DNA of 7,550 nt from Chryseobacterium gleum (GTDB taxonomy: Bacteria > Bacteroidota > Bacteroidia > Flavobacteriales_D > Crocinitomicaceae). Every line of letters starts with the position of its first letter. Position 1 is the stretch's first letter. The notes under the pieces were generated by a model. That model searched no databases, had not been told where the DNA came from, and saw only the letters and a program-made list of their open reading frames with translations. The DNA lies in the NCBI GenBank assembly GCA_945877045.1, contig CAMCQW010000092.1, positions 1 to 7,550 on the forward strand, in the 5' to 3' direction. Of the stretch, positions 1 through 5,309 are shown one piece after another. The position numbers and the translations under genes were made by a program.

Positions 1-20
1 AAAATTGAAATGTATATTAG

Positions 21-94
<74 letters not shown>

Positions 95-102
95 CAAAAG
101 GA

Positions 103-140
103 GCCCACTTCATAAAATGAAGCGGGCTTTTTCGTTTTTT
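103..140 (+). terminator. Intrinsic terminator of tRNA-Arg
   Basis: An 11-bp stem (103-113 with 117-127, one A-C mismatch at 107/123) closes over a three-base AAA loop. It is followed by T128-132 and, after CG, T135-140. It starts eight bases after the tRNA, which fits Rho-independent release of the tRNA precursor. It also isolates the downstream hipBA promoter from tRNA read-through. Confidence 0.9.
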
Positions 141-203
141 AGTGTCGCGAACTTGTCTGTGTTTAGATTAGCAACATTTTTAACTTCACCTCAAAAACAA
201 TTA

Positions 204-219
204 AGCCAATATATTAGCT
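204..219. promoter_or_regulatory. Putative HipB operator, upstream site
   Basis: This is a near-perfect 16-bp palindrome centred on AATATATT (208-215), flanked by AGC and GCT with only the 207/216 pair unmatched. Its 12 bases 207-218 recur exactly, inverted, at 246-257. It lies where the -33 region of the TAAATTTG promoter would sit. HipB-type repressors are known to bind palindromes ahead of their own operon. Assigning this site to the HipB encoded here is inference. Confidence 0.6.
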
Positions 220-237
220 ATTTCTATTAATAATTAG

Positions 238-245
238 TAAATTTG
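238..245 (+). promoter_or_regulatory. hipBA promoter, -7 element TAAATTTG
   Basis: TAAATTTG matches the Bacteroidota -7 consensus TAnnTTTG exactly. The start of transcription would fall at about 250, giving a leader of roughly 10-15 nt to the ATG at 264. A good -33 TTTG is not evident; TTAG at 214-217 is the nearest candidate and lies inside the upstream palindrome. The box is flanked by palindromes on both sides, as expected for a repressible promoter. Confidence 0.6.
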
Positions 246-259
246 GCTAATATATTGTC
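245..259. promoter_or_regulatory. Putative HipB operator, downstream site
   Basis: Bases 246-257 are the exact reverse complement of 207-218 in the upstream site, sharing the AATATATT core (249-256). Its own two-fold symmetry is weaker outside the core. It begins at the last base of the -7 box and covers the expected transcription start, so a bound repressor would block initiation. The two cores are 41 bp apart, start to start. Binding by HipB is inferred. Confidence 0.6.
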
Positions 260-263
260 TATT

Positions 264-536
264 ATGAATCCTTTTTCCATTGATAAAAATCCAACAGACA
301 TACTCAAGGAACTTGCTGGACGAACAAGAACCCTTCGAAAAGAACTTAAAATGTCCCAGAGTGAACTTGCTCAACGTGCCAATGTTTCGCTTGGGAGTTA
401 CAAACGATTTGAAACGAGTGGTCATGTTTCATTGGATTCATTATTAAAAATCGCTTTTATCCTTGGGAAACTAGGTGATTTTGAAACCGTTTTTCAATCA
501 AATAAAAACAAGGACATTGAGAAATTATTTAAGTAA
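264..536 (+). CDS. hipB: HipB-like antitoxin, Xre-family DNA-binding repressor
   Basis: A 90-residue protein with a helix-turn-helix of the Xre/HTH_3 type at about residues 20-70. The first helix region is GRTRTLRKELKMSQ, the second is SQSELAQRANV (31-41) and the recognition helix is SLGSYKRFET (42-51). Size and placement match HipB antitoxins, which dimerise, bind operator palindromes and hold the partner kinase inactive. The ATG at 264 is preferred over an in-frame TTG at 243 because that TTG lies inside the promoter box and its added codons encode the operator. It ends 6 nt before hipA, so the two should be co-transcribed. Paired palindromes at 204-219 and 245-259 suggest autorepression. 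The HipB name rests on the neighbour; by itself it is a generic Xre regulator. Confidence 0.88.
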   Translation: MNPFSIDKNPTDILKELAGRTRTLRKELKMSQSELAQRANVSLGSYKRFETSGHVSLDSLLKIAFILGKLGDFETVFQSNKNKDIEKLFK

Positions 537-542
537 ATCGGA

Positions 543-1763
543 ATGAGCCAAGAAAGAATTAAAGTATCATTGGATTTTGGAGCATCAATCGTTGAGGTGG
601 GGATGCTCATTGAGCAAAGTCAGCAACTATATTTTAGATTTGAACCTTCCTTTTTGGAAAGCGATTTGGATATTTCTCCCTTTAAATTAAAGAAAACAAC
701 TGAAATACTTCTTTCGCCGAGAGCGCCTTTTGACGGACTATTTGGCGTATTCAACGATTCAATTCCTGATGGTTGGGGAAGATTACTCTTGGATCGAAAA
801 TTAATTAAAAGTGGCAAAAATCCAAAAGAAATTAGTGTTTTGGACCGGCTTTCTATGCTAGGAAAAAGTGCGCAAGGCGCATTGATTTACGAACCTGTTA
901 CCGATGAAGGGAAATCTGAAAATGAACGCATTAATTTAGACCTGATTGCCCAAGAATCAGAAGAATTATTAAAAACTGGTAACGCCTCATTTTTGGATCA
1001 ATTGTACCATCTTGGTGGAAATTCAGTTGGCGCGCGGCCGAAAATATTGGTGAATTACAATCAAAAATTGAATCAATTCTCCACTGTTTCTCAAGAAGAA
1101 TTTGAACCTTGGATTATAAAGTTTCCCGCACTAAACGATTTAAAAGATATCGCACGAATTGAGTTTGCCTATTACAAGATGGCCTTAGCTTGTGGAATCG
1201 AAATGAGTGATTCCAACTTATTTTACACTGAAAAAGGAAAGGTTTTTTTTGGAACCAAGCGTTTTGATCGCTTTGCCAATAAACGTTCGCATCTGCATTC
1301 TGCATGCGGCTTATTGCATGATGATTTCCGATATAGCACCATGGATTATGGCCATGTAATGGATGCTGCAAACCGATTGGAAAATAATTTAAGTGCCTGC
1401 GAAAAAGTATTTCGTTTGGCTGTGTTCAATGTATATGCTTCCAATATGGATGATCATAGTAAAAACCTTGCTTTTTTGATGAATGAAAACGGAAAATGGC
1501 GTTTAGCCCCTGCATTCGACTTAACCTTTTCGCCCTCCCCGGGAGGATATCATAGTCTTTCAGTTGCAAATACGTATCAAGAAATTGGCAAAAAAGACTT
1601 GTTGAAATTAGCCGCTTACTTTGGTATCAATAAAGGCAATGAAATCATTGATCAAGTAAAAGAAACACTATCTAAATGGAAGACCTTCTCCTCTGAAACG
1701 GAAATCAATAAAAAAGAGAGTGAACTCGTTGAAAAAACATTGTTAAATAACTTGAAAAAGTAA
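543..1763 (+). CDS. hipA: HipA-family Ser/Thr kinase toxin
   Basis: A 406-residue protein, close to the 440 of E. coli HipA. The N-terminal HipA domain includes FGVFNDSIPDGWG (67-79). The kinase region shows, in order: GGNSVGARPK (158-167), corresponding to the mobile loop whose serine is autophosphorylated in E. coli HipA (here S161); IIKFP with the ATP-binding lysine K193; KRFDR (239-243); NMDDHSKN (301-308) with likely catalytic D303 and metal-binding N308; and LAPAFDL (321-327) with D326 as the metal-binding aspartate. Nothing essential is missing, so the kinase should be active. Characterised HipA toxins phosphorylate aminoacyl-tRNA synthetases such as GltX and so halt translation; the target here is unknown. 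It is translated from an ATG 6 nt after hipB, without a visible Shine-Dalgarno. An 8-T run (1243-1250) interrupts no frame. Confidence 0.95.
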   Translation: MSQERIKVSLDFGASIVEVGMLIEQSQQLYFRFEPSFLESDLDISPFKLKKTTEILLSPRAPFDGLFGVFNDSIPDGWGRLLLDRKLIKSGKNPKEISVLDRLSMLGKSAQGALIYEPVTDEGKSENERINLDLIAQESEELLKTGNASFLDQLYHLGGNSVGARPKILVNYNQKLNQFSTVSQEEFEPWIIKFPALNDLKDIARIEFAYYKMALACGIEMSDSNLFYTEKGKVFFGTKRFDRFANKRSHLHSACGLLHDDFRYSTMDYGHVMDAANRLENNLSACEKVFRLAVFNVYASNMDDHSKNLAFLMNENGKWRLAPAFDLTFSPSPGGYHSLSVANTYQEIGKKDLLKLAAYFGINKGNEIIDQVKETLSKWKTFSSETEINKKESELVEKTLLNNLKK

Positions 1764-1837
1764 AGAGTAATAGAAGCTACGAGAAGAGAAAAGTGGTATG
1801 AAACCAGTGCTTGGAATTAGCTTTTTTTAGGTGCTGT

Positions 1838-1856
1838 AATCCTGGGATCACAAAGG
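1838..1856 (+). repeat. Degenerate direct copy of the tRNA-Arg 3' end
   Basis: The 19 bases AATCCTGGGATCACAAAGG align with 79-101 of the tRNA-Arg gene and its flank. There are two exact blocks, AATCCTG and GGATCACAAA, separated by a three-base deletion (AGC), and a final one-A deletion before GG. It has the same orientation as the tRNA. A copy of a tRNA 3' end at the far side of an accessory module is the usual trace of integration into a tRNA gene. No integrase is present, so the interpretation is tentative and chance similarity is possible. Nothing else was recognised in the gap 1764-1930. Confidence 0.4.
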
Positions 1857-1930
1857 CAGGGTGAGAGGCAGAATGAGAAACATAGCGAGAGCGATTATTG
1901 TCTAACGATTATTTGCTTTCATTTAGTTTG

Positions 1931-2185
1931 TTATTCAAATTTTATCCATTCTTTACCTTTCCTAAAATATAAATCATCCACATATCCTGATGAAATCACA
2001 TATTTCGTATTAGAAAAAACCAAGACAATCAATCCATCTTCACGCCTATATTTCCATTTCAATCTTTCTTTCTCATAACGCGTAACACATTTTATCATTA
2101 GTTTTTCTTTCTTGGAGAAGCGCAGTTGCGCACTTGAAATCGTCGAGAAGAAGATAAGTAAAAGAAAAGTGAATTTATATTTCAT
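1931..2185 (-). CDS. Small predicted exported protein, function unknown
   Basis: An 84-residue product. Residues 1-20 look like a signal peptide: basic MKYK, a hydrophobic stretch TFLLLIFF, then STISSAQ with likely cleavage near A19-Q20. The mature part is about 64 residues, rich in Lys, Arg and aromatic residues (KEKLMIKCV, RLKWKYRRE, YFRKGKEW), with one cysteine (C33) and no recognised family motif. It is probably periplasmic. It lies 94 bp downstream of rsgA on the same strand and could be read from the rsgA transcript or from its own weak promoter; neither is certain. The signal peptide is the main reason to believe the gene is real. If it is not, 1764-2279 would be a gene-free stretch with no other coding signal seen. 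Confidence 0.6.
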   Translation of the reverse strand: MKYKFTFLLLIFFSTISSAQLRFSKKEKLMIKCVTRYEKERLKWKYRREDGLIVLVFSNTKYVISSGYVDDLYFRKGKEWIKFE

Positions 2186-2279
2186 TAGCTTATTAGTTAG
2201 ATTGATTCTAAGGGAATTCTAAATTGAATTTACAAATAAAAAGATTAACTCTCTTAACTTGAAAAAATAAAATCAAACG

Positions 2280-3218
2280 TCAATCATATCGATAGGGAGA
2301 GCTAGCGTCATCTTCCATGAGCTGCACATAACTATGGTAGCGGGAGGGTGCGATTTTTTCCTCTTCAAGGGCTAGTTTTACGGCACAATTAGGTTCGTTT
2401 AAGTGCAAGCAATTATGAAACTTACACTCACCTAGCCTGCTCCGCATTTCTCTAAAGTAATGTGCGATATGGTCTTTTTCGAGATTAATTAATCCAAAAG
2501 CACGAATGCCTGGGGTATCAATAATATAGCCGCCACTTGCTAATTTATGCATTTCTGCAAATGTAGTCGTGTGCTTGCCTTGTTCGTGAGATTGTGATAT
2601 TTCTCCTATCCGCAAATTTAGAGTTGGATCTAATGCGGCTACCAAAGATGATTTTCCAACGCCACTATTACCTGATATCATAACATTTTTACCCTTGATT
2701 TCCTCTTTTAAAAATGAAATGGAATCGGAATTAAAGGTTGATATCGGTTCAACCGCATAGCCAACATCAGTGTAAATTGATTTTAACACCTCGAAAAGAC
2801 CCGCTTCCTTTTCGCTATACAAATCAATTTTATTAAATAATAAGGTGGTTGGGATTCTAAAAGACTCGGCTGCCACCAAAAAACGATCGATGAAAGCCAA
2901 TTGAGTGACCGGTGATTTTAAGGTCACTACAAGATAGGCATGGTCAATATTTGCCGCCATTATTTGCATCTGCTTGCTCAAGTTAGTGGATTTTCGGACA
3001 ATGTAATTATGTCGCGCCACCACATTGTCTATCAGATAATTTCCTTCGCTATCTTTTTCATCACGGATATAGACCTTGTCTCCAGCAGCAATTGGGTTGG
3101 TGGTAGAGAGTCCATCTAACCGGAGCTTTCCTCGAATTCGCGCCTGTGCAACCTCCCCATTTGCCAATTCCAGGGTATACCATAATCCAGTAGATTTTAA
3201 TACGAGTGCTTCTTCCAC
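2280..3218 (-). CDS. rsgA: Ribosome small-subunit-dependent GTPase RsgA
   Basis: A 312-residue circularly permuted GTPase that acts in the cytoplasm on late 30S subunit maturation. An N-terminal OB-fold (about 1-70) carries the typical STGLWYTL start. The G motifs then come in permuted order: G4 NKID (129-132), G1 GNSGVGKSS (183-191), G2/switch I GKHTTTF (214-220) and G3 DTPG (234-237). A C-terminal zinc-binding part holds C265, C270, H272 and C278 in the C-x4-C-x-H-x5-C family pattern. The length is typical. The start is GTG at 3216-3218. An in-frame TAA sits four codons upstream (3228-3230), inside the promoter box, so no earlier start is possible, and the family's conserved sequence begins a few residues later. 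It is divergent from the exported-protein gene at 3386. Confidence 0.97.
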   Translation of the reverse strand: MEEALVLKSTGLWYTLELANGEVAQARIRGKLRLDGLSTTNPIAAGDKVYIRDEKDSEGNYLIDNVVARHNYIVRKSTNLSKQMQIMAANIDHAYLVVTLKSPVTQLAFIDRFLVAAESFRIPTTLLFNKIDLYSEKEAGLFEVLKSIYTDVGYAVEPISTFNSDSISFLKEEIKGKNVMISGNSGVGKSSLVAALDPTLNLRIGEISQSHEQGKHTTTFAEMHKLASGGYIIDTPGIRAFGLINLEKDHIAHYFREMRSRLGECKFHNCLHLNEPNCAVKLALEEEKIAPSRYHSYVQLMEDDASSPYRYD

Positions 3219-3222
3219 TTGA

Positions 3223-3230
3223 CAAAGTTA
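3223..3230 (-). promoter_or_regulatory. rsgA promoter, -7 element TAACTTTG
   Basis: On the minus strand the bases read TAACTTTG, an exact TAnnTTTG match. The box ends just 4 nt before the GTG start codon, so a transcript starting at the usual distance would have almost no leader. No convincing -33 TTTG was found upstream. The same octamer precedes lpdA. Confidence 0.5.
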
Positions 3231-3339
3231 AAATATTGTGAGTTATGAAGGTTCTTTTTCTTCTAAATTGAAAGCGAAGCCCACGAATAAACAAATCAAT
3301 TCATTACTCCTTTGAGAAGGGAAAAACAAAAAAGATGGC

Positions 3340-3368
3340 TTTGCTAACAATAGAAATTTGTACATTTA
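3340..3368 (+). promoter_or_regulatory. Possible promoter of the 3386-5309 gene group
   Basis: TTTG at 3340-3343 and TACATTTA at 3361-3368 (one mismatch to TAnnTTTG) are 17 bp apart, within the range for Bacteroidota promoters. The start of transcription would fall at about 3373, some 13 nt before the ATG. The -7 mismatch makes this tentative. Confidence 0.4.
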
Positions 3369-3385
3369 TCCATAAAATTGTTTTC

Positions 3386-3820
3386 ATGAAAAAAAGAGTT
3401 CTACTTATTTTATTTGTTGCCCTAACAACTATCGGCTCGGCACAAAGCCTGCGAGACTTCAAAACTAAATCAACTGCAAACAGCGCGGAACGAACGCAAA
3501 TGCTGGATTTAATGAGAGAAAGAGTCTACGACCATGTACAGCAAGATGTTGTTTTTGTGGTGAACCATTTTAAAGTTATGAATGATTATGCTTACTTCGA
3601 AGGTACAGCACAACGAAAAGATGGGAAATCAATGGATTTATCATTATTTCTAGAGGATGTAGATGTTTGTTGTTATTGTGGGGCTTTATTCAAAAAAACA
3701 AATGGAAAATGGCACATACTAGAAGGGGCGACATTTCCTAACGATGTGTGGTGTTCAGGGCTTACAGAACGATTCCCAAATGTTCCACGGGCGATTTTAT
3801 CAGAAGCGGCAAAATATTAA
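3386..3820 (+). CDS. Small exported protein with CCxC motif, function unknown
   Basis: A 144-residue protein. The ATG at 3386 is chosen because it gives a clean signal peptide (MKKR, hydrophobic VLLILFVALTTIG, SAQ with cleavage near residue 20). An in-frame ATG at 3335 would put 17 extra residues ahead of it and lies upstream of the likely promoter. The mature part alternates hydrophobic and charged segments: DVVFVVNHFKVMNDYAYFEG (55-74), a Lys-Asp-Gly turn, then LFKKTNGKWHILEG (101-114). This resembles a small all-beta or alpha+beta periplasmic fold in which a late GKW segment ends a strand. Four cysteines, C95, C96, C98 and C123, suggest disulfides or metal binding outside the cytoplasm. 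The next gene, an exported peptidase, begins 5 nt after the stop, implying co-translation and perhaps a shared cell-envelope role. I do not recognise a named family with certainty. Confidence 0.8.
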   Translation: MKKRVLLILFVALTTIGSAQSLRDFKTKSTANSAERTQMLDLMRERVYDHVQQDVVFVVNHFKVMNDYAYFEGTAQRKDGKSMDLSLFLEDVDVCCYCGALFKKTNGKWHILEGATFPNDVWCSGLTERFPNVPRAILSEAAKY

Positions 3821-3825
3821 GAATA

Positions 3826-4563
3826 ATGAGAGCTGTATTTTTCCTATTCTTACTTTCATTCACCCTAGCTCCCGAGAGAAAATCAGCTGATAAATTAGTG
3901 CAGGCCTACCCATTTTCTATACATCACATTAGTGAAAACTACGTTTACTTTCATGATGGCACAAAATTAATCTATGATGATAAAATAGCAAAAGGGACAG
4001 CTGAACTGCTAGAAAAGCCTGATATTCAAGACCAATTTTATTATACCTATACAAAAGGCAGCATTACTGAAAATCAACTTAACGATGCCGGGAGAATTCG
4101 AAATGAGGCGTTTTTTAAAAAAATGTATGGTGCAACGAGAGAGGCCGTTGTTAAGAATTTAGTAAATGTGGTTTGGTGCCCCAAATTGGTGAATCAAACC
4201 TTTCAATTTAGCAAAGTGAATAATGCGCATTTAGAACTTAAGGCCATTTCTGAAGAACTGGATAAACATCCAGAATGGAAAAAATATTTAACGAATATTG
4301 GCGGGACTTTCAATTGGCGATACATCAACGGAACCAAGAGATTAAGCAATCATTCCTTTGGAATTACCATTGATTTAAATACGAGCTATTCCAATTACTG
4401 GCAATGGGCTTGTGGCTGTACCGATGAGAATGCGAAGCCAAAATATCAAAATAAAATTCCGCAAGGAATCGTTGATATTTTTGAGAAACATGGCTTTATT
4501 TGGGGAGGCAAATGGTCCCATTTTGACACCATGCATTTCGAATATCGCCCAGAATTGTTATAA
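3826..4563 (+). CDS. Exported M15-family zinc metallopeptidase (VanY/endolysin-like)
   Basis: A 245-residue protein. The N-terminus MRAVFFLFLLSFTLA looks like a signal peptide. Residues about 30-160 form a conserved-looking lead-in region (FHDGTKLIYDD, LNDAGRIRNEAFFKKMYG). The C-terminal M15 core has SNHSFGITIDLN (174-185) with zinc ligands H176 and D183, and SHFDTMHFEY (231-240) with D234 as the likely general base in a D-x-x-H pattern and H237 as third ligand. M15 enzymes cleave peptidoglycan stem peptides (D,D-carboxypeptidases or L-Ala-D-Glu endopeptidases); the D-x-x-H form resembles the M15C endopeptidase type. The exact bond cut is not determinable here. The start is ATG 5 nt after the preceding gene; the in-frame upstream ATG at 3748 would overlap that gene and bury the signal peptide. 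Confidence 0.88.
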   Translation: MRAVFFLFLLSFTLAPERKSADKLVQAYPFSIHHISENYVYFHDGTKLIYDDKIAKGTAELLEKPDIQDQFYYTYTKGSITENQLNDAGRIRNEAFFKKMYGATREAVVKNLVNVVWCPKLVNQTFQFSKVNNAHLELKAISEELDKHPEWKKYLTNIGGTFNWRYINGTKRLSNHSFGITIDLNTSYSNYWQWACGCTDENAKPKYQNKIPQGIVDIFEKHGFIWGGKWSHFDTMHFEYRPELL

Positions 4564-4580
4564 GCAAAAGATAATAGAGA

Positions 4581-5309
4581 ATGAAAGTATACGGTTTAGT
4601 GGGAAAAACACTGCAACATTCTTTTTCTGCCGACTTTTTTTCAGATTACTTTGTAACTGAAAACATTGTTGCAAAATACCAAAACTTTGAACTTGCAGCT
4701 ATCGAAGACATTCAATCGGTATTTGACCTCAAACCAGCTGGACTTAATGTGACTATTCCATACAAAGAAAGTGTCATTCCATTTTTAGATGAGCTCGACC
4801 CCATTGCTGAAAAAATTGGCGCCGTGAATACCATCGTATTTGATGGGGATAAAAAAATTGGATACAATACCGATGCTTTTGGATTTAAGCAGGCCATCAA
4901 ACCATTTCTAAACAATCAACATGAGCGGGCCCTTATTTTTGGGACAGGAGGTGCCGCAAAAGCAGTCGCAAGTGTTTTAAAAGAAATTGGGGTGGATGTG
5001 ATTTTTATTAGTCGTGATCCCCATGGCAAGAATAAACACTTTAACTACTCAGAAGTTAATCTGCAAATGCTAAACGCTTGTAAATTAATGGTTAATTGCA
5101 CTCCGGTGGGAACTTTTCCGAATAGTGCTGATTTCTTACCCCTCCCCTACGAAGGCATTGGCAAAGACCATTTGGTAATCGATTTAATTTACAACCCAAT
5201 AAAATCTGTGTTTCTTCAAAAAGCAGAAAGTCAAGGTGCCACCATAATGAATGGAGAAGGCATGTTGAAAGCGCAAGCAATGAAAAGTTGGTCCTTATGG
5301 AATAACTAA
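4581..5309 (+). CDS. aroE: Shikimate dehydrogenase
   Basis: A 242-residue NADPH-dependent enzyme that reduces 3-dehydroshikimate to shikimate in aromatic amino acid synthesis. The substrate domain has S14 and S16 in HSFSAD (13-18), where the usual SxSP proline is alanine. It also has NVTIPYK (56-62) with catalytic K62, AVNT (81-84), and YNTD (95-98) with catalytic D98. The nucleotide-binding loop is GTGGAAKA (121-128), followed by FISRD (142-146), where the arginine fits NADP(H) phosphate recognition. NCTPVG (172-177) and GEGMLKAQA (225-233) close the active site. The length is normal for the compact Bacteroidota form. It lies 17 nt after the peptidase gene and probably shares its transcript. 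Its stop codon abuts that of lpdA on the other strand. Confidence 0.97.
   Translation: MKVYGLVGKTLQHSFSADFFSDYFVTENIVAKYQNFELAAIEDIQSVFDLKPAGLNVTIPYKESVIPFLDELDPIAEKIGAVNTIVFDGDKKIGYNTDAFGFKQAIKPFLNNQHERALIFGTGGAAKAVASVLKEIGVDVIFISRDPHGKNKHFNYSEVNLQMLNACKLMVNCTPVGTFPNSADFLPLPYEGIGKDHLVIDLIYNPIKSVFLQKAESQGATIMNGEGMLKAQAMKSWSLWNN

Noticed and set aside
1243..1250. Run of eight T inside hipA as a phase-variation switch
   Set aside because: The frame is intact and similar runs occur by chance in this AT-rich DNA, for example eight A at 7460-7467 in the SDR gene. There is no specific support for switching.
1114..1371. 85-codon minus-strand frame inside hipA
   Set aside because: It is antisense to the conserved kinase core with no recognisable motif or start context.
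1794..1828. Terminator after hipA
   Set aside because: TGGT/ACCA gives only four pairs, and the seven-T run begins 15 bases after the stem. This is too weak to call.
1892..1913. Direct repeat CGATTATT, two copies 14 bp apart
   Set aside because: Only eight bases, two copies, AT-rich, and not linked to any gene start or border.
1828..1930. A second, complete tRNA or small RNA around the tRNA-like fragment
   Set aside because: Only the 3'-end segment resembles a tRNA. No acceptor, D or anticodon arms can be found around it.
2233..2240. Promoter for the small minus-strand gene (TTTATTTG on the minus strand)
   Set aside because: It misses an important A of TAnnTTTG, has no -33 partner, and lies in very AT-rich sequence where such matches are common.
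3335..3385. Longer start for the CCxC protein
   Set aside because: It would place 17 residues ahead of a standard signal peptide and lies upstream of the likely transcription start.
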